A DNA stretch of 64,000 nucleotides from positions 62,001-126,000 of the forward strand of contig JAHHHV010000064.1 in assembly GCA_019359155.1 (NCBI GenBank). The letters run 5' to 3'. This document shows positions 1 to 9,632 of the stretch, piece by piece. A program made the translations under genes and the position numbers. Each line of letters starts with the position of its first letter. Position 1 is the first letter of the stretch. A model generated the notes under the pieces. The model worked only from the letters and a program-made list of their open reading frames with translations, did no database searches and was not told where the DNA came from. The stretch is from Pegethrix bostrychoides GSE-TBD4-15B. Its GTDB lineage: Bacteria > Cyanobacteriota > Cyanobacteriia > Elainellales > Elainellaceae.

Positions 1-719
1 GGCTCACCGCATCGCGAGCCGCCCAGCCGCTGCGCCAGTCGGTCGCCCCGGTAAACGCGCTGAAAACTCTCCAGCAGCTGGCAGTACTGCTCTAGTTCAG
101 CGGGCATCAGCATTCTGGCCAACAGCCGCCTCAGTCGCTCTGGGGTCGCCTGTAGCAAGAGGCTCCAATCGGTGGCAATGTAAGTGCCGTAGTCTTCTAG
201 CAAAACGTGATTGAGCGCTTTATCCTGCCAGACCAGGCGTTTTGTCCAGGTGCTGAGGTTGCTTTGCTGCGGGTCAAACTGCCGCAAAATTCGCAGCGTT
301 AGCGGCTGGTAGCTGCCCAATTCCGCCATCGGATCCGGATCATCTAACAGGTGAGGATAGAGATCGGCGCGCTTAAAGCCTGCCCGGATGCCAAACTGCT
401 GCTCTAGCTCTAGGCAAGCCCGCTGAATTTGGTGGCAGACAAAGCAGCGCAGACAGGCCAGCGCCAGCCGCATCGTCACCGGATCACCTGCCTGCTTTAG
501 CTGCACCAGCTGCCGCTGCAGATCTCGATCTGCCAGCTCCAGCAGTCCCGGAGTCTCCAGCAGAAATAGTCGCGCCGCGCTCAGCTCGCGGATTTGCAGC
601 CGATCAGATTGCTCCAGTCTCGGGTACGTCCAGTAGCGGTGGGCAGCCTCAATGGCCCGTCCCGGTCTATGCACAGAGCCTCCTCCGGTTCGTTGATCTA
701 GCTCACAGTTTATCGGCAT
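1..719 (-). CDS. Conserved cyanobacterial protein, C-terminus beyond the window edge
   Basis: A frame open from an ATG at 717-719 to the left edge gives 239 codons without a stop, so the gene is real but lacks its 3' end here. The product is rich in Leu, Arg and Gln, with a Cys-rich stretch (CLRCFVCHQ, about residue 90). A later block (FDPQQSNLSTWTKRL, then TDWSLL) follows the same order as FDAQQGFSFKSYA and TDWALL in the sigma-70-like protein at 46779-48053. I infer a distant relation to the same sigma-like family, but no clear helix-turn-helix is visible in the part present. Function unknown. It is transcribed divergently from hemL. Confidence 0.6.
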   Translation of the reverse strand, partial: MPINCELDQRTGGGSVHRPGRAIEAAHRYWTYPRLEQSDRLQIRELSAARLFLLETPGLLELADRDLQRQLVQLKQAGDPVTMRLALACLRCFVCHQIQRACLELEQQFGIRAGFKRADLYPHLLDDPDPMAELGSYQPLTLRILRQFDPQQSNLSTWTKRLVWQDKALNHVLLEDYGTYIATDWSLLLQATPERLRRLLARMLMPAELEQYCQLLESFQRVYRGDRLAQRLGGSRCGE

Positions 720-992
720 TCTTTGACTCACTCTCTGACTCATCTCTCGCCATCTTGAAGTAGCGACTGGCTCCGCGAACCTATGCAGATTGCTGTCAAA
801 TTGCTTGCAGATTCAGGCCAGACTACTTGCAGATAGGTGCAAATAGGCGCAAATCAGGAGTCTAGCGCAGAAGAAAAAACCCCAGCCAAGCGCATGACTG
901 GAGCTTTGATCCCGTTTTACTGCCAGCAATCTATCAGACCAAGCTGAGATTTTGCTGAGCCTGAGCGACCAGAAAATCTCGGTTTTTTCAGG

Positions 993-1059
993 TTAATCGC
1001 TGTCAATCGTGCAGGAGCATGTCACCATAAATAGAGGTTAAAGACCGATTAATCGCTGT
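993..1059. repeat. Direct repeat TTAATCGCTGT upstream of hemL
   Basis: The 358-bp gap 720-1077 holds no gene. It carries two exact copies of TTAATCGCTGT at 993-1003 and 1049-1059, centred 56 bp apart, the second ending 18 bp before the hemL start. Such a pair could be a regulator site, but this is inference. Confidence 0.4.
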
Positions 1060-1077
1060 GGCAAGTAGGAGAGCGTT

Positions 1078-2376
1078 TTGGTTACTACAACTCTTAAGAC
1101 AACCCGATCAGAAGAAATTTTCGCGGCAGCCCAGAAGCTGATGCCGGGGGGAGTCAATTCTCCGGTGCGCGCCTTTAAGTCCGTTGAGGGACAGCCGATT
1201 GTGTTCGACCGGGTGAAGGGAGCCTACATCTGGGATGTGGACGGCAATCAGTATATTGACTATATCGGCACTTGGGGACCAGCCATTTGCGGACATGCCC
1301 ATCCTGAAGTTTTGGCGGCGCTCAGAGATGCGCTGGAAAAGGGCACGAGCTTTGGTGCGCCCTGCTATTTGGAAAACCTGCTGGCCGAAATGGTGATTGA
1401 TGCCGTGCCCAGCGTCGAAATGGTGCGCTTCGTCAACTCTGGTACCGAAGCCTGCATGGCCGTGCTGCGCTTGATGCGCGCCTTCACTGGCCGGGACAAG
1501 GTGATCAAATTTGAAGGCTGCTATCACGGTCACGCAGATATGTTTTTGGTCAAGGCTGGCTCTGGGGTCGCCACGCTGGGCTTGCCCGACTCTCCCGGCG
1601 TACCCAAGTCTACGACCGCCAACACCCTGAACGCGCCCTACAACGATCTGGAGGCTGTGAAGCGGCTGTTTGCTGAAAATCCCGGCGAGATCTGCGGGGT
1701 GATTCTGGAGCCTGTGGTGGGCAATGCGGGCTTTATTGCGCCAGATGCGGGCTTTTTAGAAGGGCTGCGGCTCATCACCCAAGAGGCCGGGGCGCTGCTG
1801 GTGTTTGACGAAGTGATGACGGGCTTCCGGATCGCCTATGGCGGCGCACAGGCGAAGTTTGGGGTCACGCCAGATCTGACCACGATGGGCAAGGTGATTG
1901 GCGGTGGTCTGCCCGTCGGAGCCTATGGCGGACGGCGCGAGATTATGCAAATGGTGGCTCCGGCTGGCCCGATGTATCAAGCCGGAACGCTGTCTGGCAA
2001 CCCGCTGGCGATGACTGCCGGGATCAAAACTCTGGAGCTATTGCAGCGACCCGGCACCTACGAACAGCTCGACCGGATTACCAAGAAGCTGGCTGACGGG
2101 ATGCTGCAAGTGGCGCAGGAAACCGGACATGCGGCTTGCGGCGGGCAGATTAGCGGTATGTTTGGCTTCTTTTTCACGGCGGGTCCGGTGCAGAACTACG
2201 ACGATGCCAAAACTGCCGATACCGCCAAGTTTGGTCGGTTCCACCGGGGGATGCTGGAGCAGGGTGTCTATCTGGCTCCGTCGCAGTTTGAGGCGGGCTT
2301 CACTTCGCTGGCACATACCGATGAGGACGTGGAGCGGACGCTGGCAGCAGCTCGCAGGGTGATGGCGGAGCTGTAG
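1078..2376 (+). CDS. hemL: Glutamate-1-semialdehyde 2,1-aminomutase
   Basis: HemL converts glutamate-1-semialdehyde to 5-aminolevulinate, the precursor of haem, chlorophyll and bilins in the C5 pathway; it is a cytoplasmic PLP enzyme. The 432 residues match the usual family length. The N-terminal [13 protein letters not shown] block and the PLP-lysine motif TMGKVIGGG (Lys272) are intact, as is the SGTEA phosphate-binding region near residue 121. The start is a TTG at 1078, six bases after AGGAG (1067-1071); no closer ATG fits, and cyanobacterial homologues begin with the same VxTTxKTT residues. Monocistronic, followed by convergent hisA. Confidence 0.97.
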   Translation: MVTTTLKTTRSEEIFAAAQKLMPGGVNSPVRAFKSVEGQPIVFDRVKGAYIWDVDGNQYIDYIGTWGPAICGHAHPEVLAALRDALEKGTSFGAPCYLENLLAEMVIDAVPSVEMVRFVNSGTEACMAVLRLMRAFTGRDKVIKFEGCYHGHADMFLVKAGSGVATLGLPDSPGVPKSTTANTLNAPYNDLEAVKRLFAENPGEICGVILEPVVGNAGFIAPDAGFLEGLRLITQEAGALLVFDEVMTGFRIAYGGAQAKFGVTPDLTTMGKVIGGGLPVGAYGGRREIMQMVAPAGPMYQAGTLSGNPLAMTAGIKTLELLQRPGTYEQLDRITKKLADGMLQVAQETGHAACGGQISGMFGFFFTAGPVQNYDDAKTADTAKFGRFHRGMLEQGVYLAPSQFEAGFTSLAHTDEDVERTLAAARRVMAEL

Positions 2377-2417
2377 GCTGTTCTCACTCCATCGAGCTAC
2401 CTGATCACGCTACCCGA

Positions 2418-3191
2418 TCACGCTAACGCCGAGGAGCCAAAGTCGGGCGGGATATCCTGCCAGCGGCCATTGCCCACCGCCCGAATCGCTTCCTGGAGCG
2501 AAACCTGGCCTGTGTAGAGCGCCCGACCCACAATTGCGCCCGTCACGCCCGCTGGCTCTAGGCTGAGTAAATTCAGCAAATCGGTCACCGAGCTAACGCC
2601 GCCTGAGGCAATCACAGGAATCTGCACGGCCTCAGCCAGCTCTCGCAGCGCCTCTCGGTTGGGGCCTTGCAGCGTACCGTCGCGGTAAATATCGGTGTAG
2701 ATCACTGCTGCTGCGCCCAGTGCTGCCATCTGCTGCGCCAGCGGAATTGCCTCGACTTCCGAGGTCTCGATCCAGCCGCGTGTTGCTACTTTGCCCGCGC
2801 GCGCATCAATCCCAATTATGATTTGCCCCGGAAACTCGCGGCAGAGCTGCTCGACCAAGGTAGGCTGCTCCACGGCCACCGTGCCCAAGATCACCTGATC
2901 CACACCCAGCGCCAGCAAATCAGCCACGCTGTTTCGATCGCGCAGCCCGCCGCCTACCTGAATCGGCAGATTGATCGCCTGCCGAATTGCCGTGATTGCT
3001 GCTTGGTTCATCGGCTGCCCCGCCTTCGCGCCATCTAGATCGACCAGATGCAGCCGCGTTGCGCCCTGTGCTGCCCACTGCTGCGCCACAGCTACCGGAT
3101 TTTCGTCGAAAACTTCTGACTGGGCATAGTCTCCCTGATAGAGCCGCACACATCGGCCTGCCAACAGGTCAATTGCTGGAATGACATCCAT
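2418..3191 (-). CDS. hisA: Phosphoribosylformimino-AICAR ribotide isomerase
   Basis: HisA catalyses the Amadori rearrangement of ProFAR to PRFAR in histidine synthesis. It is a 257-residue TIM barrel with the catalytic aspartates visible as AIDLLAG (Asp8) and [15 protein letters not shown] (Asp129), and phosphate-binding glycines in QVGGGLRD and IASGGVSS. The N-terminus [10 protein letters not shown] is canonical, so the start is secure. It converges on hemL with a 41-bp gap and is divergent from ctaA. Confidence 0.97.
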   Translation of the reverse strand: MDVIPAIDLLAGRCVRLYQGDYAQSEVFDENPVAVAQQWAAQGATRLHLVDLDGAKAGQPMNQAAITAIRQAINLPIQVGGGLRDRNSVADLLALGVDQVILGTVAVEQPTLVEQLCREFPGQIIIGIDARAGKVATRGWIETSEVEAIPLAQQMAALGAAAVIYTDIYRDGTLQGPNREALRELAEAVQIPVIASGGVSSVTDLLNLLSLEPAGVTGAIVGRALYTGQVSLQEAIRAVGNGRWQDIPPDFGSSALA

Positions 3192-3373
3192 CTATTCGTT
3201 CCTTAAATCTCGAAATCACGGTTTGCTGAAGCTGCATTCTATTCCAGCATTCTAAAATCAATCCGCAGCGCTTGGGCGATTTGCCAATTCGTCGCCTAAG
3301 CTCAAAGAAAGCCTGCTTAACTTCGCTTAATCACTTCGTTCAATCAGCGTCACCCGCCACTATACCCGCCACT

Positions 3374-5815
3374 ATGCAAACTGTTTCTAACCCGCAATCT
3401 AGCCCGCAGGCAGATCTGGCCTCTGAATCCAAAACATACATGCTTGATGTATCGGGGATGAAATGCGCGGGCTGTTCGCAGGCCGTTGAGCGCCAGCTTC
3501 TGCAACAGGGCGCTACGGCAGCGGCAGTGAATCTGGTTACGGCAACCGCGATGGTGCAGTGCCCGCCTGCTGCCGATCCAGAGCAGTTTGCCAGCCGCCT
3601 CACCGAAATTGGCTTTCCGACAGCGCTGCGCGGATCTGAGTCTTCTACCGGAGCACCCTCCTCACTCACGCCTGCGGTACAACAACAGCGCGAAGCCCAG
3701 CGGCGCATCCGCCAGGTGGTGATTGCGGCCAGCCTGCTGCTGTTTTCCACAGTGGGACATTTAGATCAGGCGGGCTGGATTGCTGTACCTGGACTCAGCA
3801 ATATCTGGCTGCACTGGGGACTGGCCACGCTGGCACTGCTGATTCCGGGGCGCTCTATTTTGGTTAGCGGCTGGCGCGGTCTGCGGCACAACATGCCCAA
3901 TATGGACAGTCTAGTGGGGCTAGGGGCGCTCACGGCCTACGGTACGAGTCTGGTAGCGCTGCTGCTTCCAAACCTGGGCTGGGAGTGCTTTTTCGATGAG
4001 CCAGTCATGCTGATTGGCTTTATTCTGCTGGGGCGAGCCTTGGAGCAGCAGGCTAGAAGCCGTGCCACTCAGTCTTTTCAAGCTTTGATTGCGCTTCAGC
4101 CCAGCATGGCGCGATTGGTGAGTTCGGCTGAGGTTGACGCTGAGATTCGCGCTGAAACTGGAACTACTGCTGGAACTACCGTAGAGATTCCAGCAGCCGA
4201 GATTCCGGCAGCCGAGATTCCGGCAGCTCAGGTGCGGGTAGGCGAGTGGCTGCAAGTTTTACCTGGCGAGAAGATCCCGGTCGATGGCCAGCTGGTGGCC
4301 GGACAGACGACCGTGGATGAGGCCATGCTGACGGGCGAGGCGATGCCGATCCTGAAGCAGATTGGCGATCCGGTGACGGGCGGCAGCCTCAATCTCTCTG
4401 GCAAGGCGATTATTCAGGCCACCCGCACTGGGCAGGAGACGACGCTGGCGCAGATTATCCAGCTGGTAGAAACAGCTCAGACCCGCAAAGCCCCCATTCA
4501 AGGGCTAGCCGACCGGATCGCAGGCTACTTTACCTACGGCGTGATGACGCTGGCGCTGCTTACGTTTCTGTTCTGGTACTGGATTGGCTTGCCGCTCTGG
4601 TCAGAGACGATTTTTGCTCACCTGCCGGACGGGGCGCTGGGTAACCATATGGGGATGGGGCATATGGCAGCAGCAATGGCTACACCTGAAGCTTCGCCGC
4701 TGCTGCTGAGCCTGAAGCTGGCGATTGCGGTGCTGGTCATTGCCTGTCCTTGCGCGCTGGGGCTAGCTACGCCCACGGCTATTTTGGTGGGTTCCAGCCT
4801 GGGTGCAGAGCGGGGGCTGTTGATTCGCGGTGGGGACGTGCTGGAAAAGGTGCATGAGCTGGATCTGGTGGCGTTTGACAAAACCGGCACGCTCACCGTG
4901 GGTCAGCCCAGCCTCACCGACTGCATTTCGCTGGATTCTGCCTATTCAGAGGCGGAGCTGCTGCAAATTGCGGCCACCGTCGAAAGCGGCACTCAGCACC
5001 CGCTCGCCCGCGCGATTCAGCAGGCGGCAGCAGGGACAGCGCTGCTTTCAGCGCAGGAGTTTCACACTGAGCCAGGGCTGGGGATTGCGGCGGTTGTAGC
5101 GGGTAAGCCAGTCGTGATCGGGACGCGAGTCTGGCTGGAGCAGTCGATGCTGGTTTCTGATGCAGCGGTGGTGCAGGCACAGAGGCTTGCTGAAGCAGGC
5201 AAAACGCCGATCTATCTAGGCATTGCCGGAAAACTGGCGGGCTTGATTGCGGTGCAAGATCAGGTTCGCCCAGAGGCTAAGGCCACCGTTGAGCAGCTGC
5301 GGCAGATGGGGCTAGAGCTGCGGATGCTGACGGGCGACCAGCCAGGGGTCGCGGCGGCAGTGGCGACGGCAGTGGGGTTGAGCGCCACCGAGGTCATAGC
5401 CGAGCTGCGCCCCGACCAAAAGGTTGCCGCAATCCGGGAACTCCAAACCATTGGCTATCAGGTGGCGATGATCGGAGACGGCATTAATGACGCTCCGGCG
5501 CTGGCACAGGCTGAAATTGGCATTGCCCTGACTTCCGGCACAGCAGTTGCCATCGAGTCTGCTGAGATTATCTTGATGCGCGATCAGCTTAGCGACCTAG
5601 TAGCGGCGATTCGGCTCAGTCAGGCTACCTTCAACAAAATCCGCCAAAATCTGTTCTGGGCTTTTATCTACAACGCGCTGGGGCTACCGCTGGCAGCCGG
5701 AGCGCTGCTGCCGCTAGGAATTCTGCTCAGCCCTGCGGCAGCCGGAGCGCTAATGGCGTTCAGCTCGCTGAGCGTGGTCAGCAACTCGCTCTTGCTGCGA
5801 CGGATCCGGCTCTAG
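3374..5815 (+). CDS. ctaA: Copper-transporting P1B-type ATPase, CtaA-like
   Basis: An ATP-driven Cu(I) transporter of the plasma membrane; in cyanobacteria CtaA supplies copper for plastocyanin and cytochrome oxidase. From the ATG at 3374 it has 813 residues: an N-terminal heavy-metal domain (GMKCAGC, Cys31/Cys34), membrane helices, the CPC motif (458-460), the phosphorylation motif DKTGT (Asp502), the TQHPLARA nucleotide-binding motif, TGDQ and GDGINDAP. The final helix SSLSVVSNSLL fits Cu(I) selectivity. The form of the CxxC motif favours CtaA over PacS, but this is a family-level guess. The frame is open upstream to 3272, but that region looks non-coding. Odd points: a 15-bp tandem triplication (4184-4228) in the actuator region, and a Met/His-rich loop just before the CPC helix. 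Confidence 0.9.
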   Translation: MQTVSNPQSSPQADLASESKTYMLDVSGMKCAGCSQAVERQLLQQGATAAAVNLVTATAMVQCPPAADPEQFASRLTEIGFPTALRGSESSTGAPSSLTPAVQQQREAQRRIRQVVIAASLLLFSTVGHLDQAGWIAVPGLSNIWLHWGLATLALLIPGRSILVSGWRGLRHNMPNMDSLVGLGALTAYGTSLVALLLPNLGWECFFDEPVMLIGFILLGRALEQQARSRATQSFQALIALQPSMARLVSSAEVDAEIRAETGTTAGTTVEIPAAEIPAAEIPAAQVRVGEWLQVLPGEKIPVDGQLVAGQTTVDEAMLTGEAMPILKQIGDPVTGGSLNLSGKAIIQATRTGQETTLAQIIQLVETAQTRKAPIQGLADRIAGYFTYGVMTLALLTFLFWYWIGLPLWSETIFAHLPDGALGNHMGMGHMAAAMATPEASPLLLSLKLAIAVLVIACPCALGLATPTAILVGSSLGAERGLLIRGGDVLEKVHELDLVAFDKTGTLTVGQPSLTDCISLDSAYSEAELLQIAATVESGTQHPLARAIQQAAAGTALLSAQEFHTEPGLGIAAVVAGKPVVIGTRVWLEQSMLVSDAAVVQAQRLAEAGKTPIYLGIAGKLAGLIAVQDQVRPEAKATVEQLRQMGLELRMLTGDQPGVAAAVATAVGLSATEVIAELRPDQKVAAIRELQTIGYQVAMIGDGINDAPALAQAEIGIALTSGTAVAIESAEIILMRDQLSDLVAAIRLSQATFNKIRQNLFWAFIYNALGLPLAAGALLPLGILLSPAAAGALMAFSSLSVVSNSLLLRRIRL
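4184..4228 (+). repeat. In-frame 15-bp tandem triplication inside ctaA
   Basis: Three head-to-tail copies of GAGATTCC(A/G)GCAGC(C/T), one substitution each, encode three copies of EIPAA. A shorter duplication of GGAACTAC lies immediately upstream. Confidence 0.9.
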
Positions 5816-5830
5816 TTCAGTAGCAGCAAC

Positions 5831-6424
5831 CTACCAGAGAGCAGGAATCGGGTCAGACGAGTTGCGCTGTGGCGCGACAGGCGCAGGCTCGGCAGCAGGC
5901 TCAGCAGTAGGACGGCGAATTGGCGGCGGGAACATCGGAGCGGCCTCAATGGCATCTTCGACAATCACCAGCGGCGTGGTCAGAACTGAACCCGTGTAGG
6001 GGTTGGGCAGATCAGGCGAGCGCAGCACCGGATCGCTGGCCACCTGCTGGTCTAGCAATTCGCGATAGAGCTGGTTAACTGCACGGCCATCGCGTGAAAT
6101 ATCCTGCTCTGGGTAGGCGGGAATCCCAAGAATCAGCGAAAAGCTTTTCCAAATCTGGCGGTTGTCGAAATAGTTACCGCGTCGGCTGTAGTAGGCGCGG
6201 TTCATGGCACGCGGCACGGTGGGCAGAGGTTGAGCGTTGGCGGGATCAATTTCTGACCCGTCGTAATATTGGGCAATTGTCGTTGGCTCGCTGGCGGAAG
6301 CCTGACTCTGAGCCGACGCAGTCTGAGCGGTTGCTGGACTGCCGCCTGTTGCGCCCAGCATGATCGCCATGCCAAACGTGCTTAAACCAATGCCTACAAT
6401 GCCTAAACTGAGCTTGCTGGCCAT
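5831..6424 (-). CDS. Secreted hypothetical protein
   Basis: A 197-residue product I do not recognise. The N-terminus is a plausible Sec signal peptide: Lys4, a hydrophobic core GIVGIGLSTFGMAIMLGA, then an Ala/Thr-rich cleavage region ending near ATAQTA. The mature part has a conserved-looking middle (NRAYYSRRGNYFDNRQ, then an IPAYPEQDISRDGRAVNQLY region) and a Pro/Ala-rich tail. It is convergent with ctaA (15-bp gap) and divergent from pyrE. Probably exported to periplasm or outer envelope; function unknown. Confidence 0.75.
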   Translation of the reverse strand: MASKLSLGIVGIGLSTFGMAIMLGATGGSPATAQTASAQSQASASEPTTIAQYYDGSEIDPANAQPLPTVPRAMNRAYYSRRGNYFDNRQIWKSFSLILGIPAYPEQDISRDGRAVNQLYRELLDQQVASDPVLRSPDLPNPYTGSVLTTPLVIVEDAIEAAPMFPPPIRRPTAEPAAEPAPVAPQRNSSDPIPALW

Positions 6425-6614
6425 TTGTTGACTCCTCGCGTCGCCTGAGTTGCGATGATTGTGAATATTCTCTCGTCAAATTAATCATAGAGTCTCTGTT
6501 CAAAAAAGACAAAGCAATCGTTCATTTAATTTGGAAATTAATTTGCTCTAGGCTGGTGCTCTAGGCTGGCGCGTCCTCCCCTTAAAATAAATTGATCTCT
6601 TACTCACTGCCGCC

Positions 6615-7211
6615 ATGCAACTTTCCACCTCAGTCATCCAGTCCGACTTGGCTAGCCTGCGTCAGTCGTTGCTCGATCTCTTTTGTCAGGTGGCCTACAA
6701 AGAAGGCGACTTCACGCTCTCCTCCGGGCAGCAGAGTCGCTACTACATCAACGGCAAGCAGGTGACGCTGCACCCGGAAGGCGGCGCGGCGGTGGGGCGA
6801 CTGCTGCTCTCCATGCTGCCCGATGACACGATGGCGGTGGCGGGACTGACGCTAGGGGCTGACCCCATGGTGACAGCAACTAGCGTGGTGGCGCTCTATG
6901 CGGGGCGCTCGATTGCGCCTTTGATTATTCGCAAGGAGGCGAAAGGGCACGGCACGCAAGCTTATATTGAGGGGCTAACGCTCGCAGCCGATGCGCCCGT
7001 GGTGGTGCTGGAAGATGTGGTTACAACCGGGCAGTCTGCGCTGAAGGCGGTGGAGCGACTGCGGGCTGCGGGCTACCGGGTGACGCAAATTCTAGCGCTG
7101 GTGGATCGGCTTCAGGGAGGCGCTGAGCTATATGCCCAGGAGAATATTCCGTTCGAGGCCATCTTTTCTATCCAGGAGATCCAGGCGCGCTGGGCGGAGC
7201 TAAACGCCTAG
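6615..7211 (+). CDS. pyrE: Orotate phosphoribosyltransferase
   Basis: PyrE joins orotate to PRPP to make OMP in pyrimidine synthesis. The 198-residue protein shows the FTLSSGQQSRYYINGK substrate block, a conserved lysine region (IIRKEAKGHGTQ) and the PRPP-binding loop VVVLEDVVTTGQSA with its acidic pair. The ATG at 6615 gives a standard N-terminus (MQLSTSV) without a strong ribosome-binding site. Monocistronic and convergent with glnN. Confidence 0.96.
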   Translation: MQLSTSVIQSDLASLRQSLLDLFCQVAYKEGDFTLSSGQQSRYYINGKQVTLHPEGGAAVGRLLLSMLPDDTMAVAGLTLGADPMVTATSVVALYAGRSIAPLIIRKEAKGHGTQAYIEGLTLAADAPVVVLEDVVTTGQSALKAVERLRAAGYRVTQILALVDRLQGGAELYAQENIPFEAIFSIQEIQARWAELNA

Positions 7212-7300
7212 CGGACGCAAACTTAAGTGACTAGAAAGTGACTAGAAAGCAACTAAAAAACTGCGCCCGACCCCAGCATCTCTGAAGGTTGAGCGCAGCC

Positions 7301-7323
7301 GCAGCTAATCTGAGATTGGCTGC
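7301..7323. terminator. Hairpin between convergent pyrE and glnN
   Basis: GCAGCTAAT, a 5-base loop, then ATTGGCTGC pair over nine positions (one G-U in RNA). It lies in the 118-bp gap between two converging genes, so it may end both transcripts. There is no long T tract on either side, which lowers confidence. Confidence 0.45.
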
Positions 7324-7329
7324 AATTAG

Positions 7330-9501
7330 CTATTTCACAAACAGCATTTCTTGGTAGGTTGGCAGGGGCCAGAAATCGTCGGCGACTTCTCCTTCCAGCG
7401 TATCGGCATATTCCCGTACTTTATCCATCAGCGGACGCACCGTTTGCGCTTCGTACTGCATATGCTCCTCGACCGAGGCAAAATCATGCTGGGTCATGGC
7501 ATCACTGAGCTTGCTGACGGTATCCATCATCAGCTGCATGAGCGAAGCCACGGTTTCGGCGCTGGTTTTGTCCATTTCAATCCCGATGGCTTTGGCGCTC
7601 GCAATCGCCCCAGACAGCTCTGAGAGGTAGCGAATTGCCGCCGGATAGATGATCGTTTTGGCCATGCTGATCACCAGCTTCGCCTCCACTTCAATCGCCA
7701 GGATATACTGCTCGGCATAGACCTCAAATCGGCTCTCCAGCTCCACTGGAGTCAGCACGCCCACTCTCGAAAACAGCTCTTCGATATAGTCGGCCTTCAG
7801 AACCGGCAGCGCGTCGGCTGTGGTTCGCAGGTTTGCCAAGCCCCGCTCCTCGACTGCCATCTTGTGCCAGTTCTCGGAATAGCCGTTGCCGCCAAAGACG
7901 ACATTCCCATGCTTGTCCATCACCTCTTTGAGCACCGTATGCACTGCTGCATTCAGCTCGGCACCTTTGGCCATTTCAGCCTCTAAGCTGTCGGCCATCC
8001 AGGTCAGGGAGTCAGCCAGGATCGTGTTCATCGCCACCAGGGGACCCGAAACCGACTGCCCCGAACCCACAGCCCGAAACTCAAAGCGGTTGCCCGTGAA
8101 GGCGAACGGCGAGGTGCGGTTGCGGTCGCCCGGATCTTTCGGGAAGATCGGCAGCGTATCTACGCCTAGCTCCATCACCCCGGCATGGGCAGAACTCGTC
8201 GGCTCTCCCTTGCTAATCTGCTGATACACCTGCTCAAGCTGCGTGCCTAGATAGACCGAGATGATCGCGGGCGGCGCTTCGTTTGCCCCCAAGCGGTGGT
8301 CGTTGCTGGCCGTGGCGACGACCGCTCTCAGCAGCGGCCCATACTTATGCACCCCCCGAATTACCGCGCCGCAGAACACCAAGAACTGCATGTTGGCATG
8401 AGGGGTATCGCCTGGATCGAGCAGGTTGCCCTGAGTGGCGTTGCCGACTGACCAGTTGACATGCTTCCCAGAGCCGTTGATCCCAGCGAAGGGCTTCTCA
8501 TGCAGCAGACAGACAAAGCCGTGCTTCTTGGCGGTGCTCTTGAGCAGCGTCATCGTCAGCTGCTGGTGGTCGCTCGCCACGTTAGCCGCTTCAAAAAACG
8601 GCGCAATTTCAAACTGGCCGGGAGCGACCTCGTTGTGCCGCGTTTTGGCTGGAATCCCCAGCCGATACATTTTTTCTTCCACATCCTGCATGAACACCTG
8701 GACGCGATCTGGAATCGCCCCGAAATAGTGATCATCAAACTGCTGCCCCTTGGCGGGCGGCTTGCCAAACAGGGTTCTGCCCGTGAGCAGCAGATCGGGA
8801 CGGCTATGGGCAAAGTGGGCATCCACCAAGAAGTATTCTTGCTCTGCACCGCAGCTGGAGTTGACGGGCGCCACCTCTGAATATCCCAGCAGTTTCAGCA
8901 TCCGGGTTGCCGCTTTGTTCATGGCAGCATTCGAGCGCAGCAGCGGCGTTTTTTTGTCGAGCGCTTCGCCTGTCCAGGAGATAAATACCGTGGGAATGCA
9001 AAGGGTAACGCCGTTGTCGGTTTCCATCACGTAGGCTGGGCTGGTAACATCCCAGGCCGTATAGCCACGCGCCTCGAAGGTGGAGCGCAGACCGCCGTTG
9101 GGGAAGGAAGAGCCGTCGGGTTCACCCTGCACCAACACCTTGCCCGTAAATTCTGTGATCACCGTGCCGTCACTCTGCACCGAGATGAAGCCATCATGCT
9201 TCTCGGCAGTGGCGTTGGTCATGGGATAGAAAACGTGCGCGTAGTAGAGTGCGCCCTTGGCGGTCGCCCAGTCTTTCATCGCGGCTGCGACCGTGCCCGC
9301 AACCGAAATATCCAGTTTACCGCCGGTCTGAATCGTATTTTTGACCGACTTGTAGACATCTTTGGGCAAGCTCGCCTGCATCTTGCTGAGCGTAAACACA
9401 TCTGTGGCCCAGAGCGCTTCGAGTCGCTGCGGCACTTTCGGCGGCAGCGGCTGACGATCGGTGACTTGGGAAACAGCTTGAACGCGCAATTCGTGGGTCA
9501 T
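7330..9501 (-). CDS. glnN: Type III glutamine synthetase
   Basis: GlnN makes glutamine from glutamate and ammonium using ATP. At 723 residues it has the GSIII size, well above the roughly 470 of GlnA. Visible blocks are the N-terminal [13 protein letters not shown] region, the [14 protein letters not shown] metal/glutamate site, [24 protein letters not shown] and EFRAVGSG. No glnA, inactivating factor or GS riboswitch lies nearby. In other cyanobacteria glnN responds to nitrogen through NtcA; I found no GTA-N8-TAC site upstream, but two palindromes occur there (9550-9595). Confidence 0.96.
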   Translation of the reverse strand: MTHELRVQAVSQVTDRQPLPPKVPQRLEALWATDVFTLSKMQASLPKDVYKSVKNTIQTGGKLDISVAGTVAAAMKDWATAKGALYYAHVFYPMTNATAEKHDGFISVQSDGTVITEFTGKVLVQGEPDGSSFPNGGLRSTFEARGYTAWDVTSPAYVMETDNGVTLCIPTVFISWTGEALDKKTPLLRSNAAMNKAATRMLKLLGYSEVAPVNSSCGAEQEYFLVDAHFAHSRPDLLLTGRTLFGKPPAKGQQFDDHYFGAIPDRVQVFMQDVEEKMYRLGIPAKTRHNEVAPGQFEIAPFFEAANVASDHQQLTMTLLKSTAKKHGFVCLLHEKPFAGINGSGKHVNWSVGNATQGNLLDPGDTPHANMQFLVFCGAVIRGVHKYGPLLRAVVATASNDHRLGANEAPPAIISVYLGTQLEQVYQQISKGEPTSSAHAGVMELGVDTLPIFPKDPGDRNRTSPFAFTGNRFEFRAVGSGQSVSGPLVAMNTILADSLTWMADSLEAEMAKGAELNAAVHTVLKEVMDKHGNVVFGGNGYSENWHKMAVEERGLANLRTTADALPVLKADYIEELFSRVGVLTPVELESRFEVYAEQYILAIEVEAKLVISMAKTIIYPAAIRYLSELSGAIASAKAIGIEMDKTSAETVASLMQLMMDTVSKLSDAMTQHDFASVEEHMQYEAQTVRPLMDKVREYADTLEGEVADDFWPLPTYQEMLFVK

Positions 9502-9549
9502 AAGTAGTGATTCCTAGAGTAGTGATCCATAGAGAACATGGGGCATCTG

Positions 9550-9595
9550 TGAGTGTACGACACTCATAATCCTTTGTGGGGATTGATTTAATCCC
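9550..9595. promoter_or_regulatory. Two palindromes upstream of glnN
   Basis: Within the 131-bp glnN leader are TGAGTGT-ACG-ACACTCA (9550-9566; 7-bp arms, 3-bp spacer) and GGGATT-GATTT-AATCCC (9579-9584 and 9590-9595). Either could be an operator or a leader hairpin. The region also follows the ppk2 stop codon (transcribed the same way), so the second could serve as its downstream processing hairpin. Function is inference. Confidence 0.45.
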
Positions 9596-9632
9596 AACGC
9601 AAATATTTAGCGTATGTTTGGGTCAGTACAAT

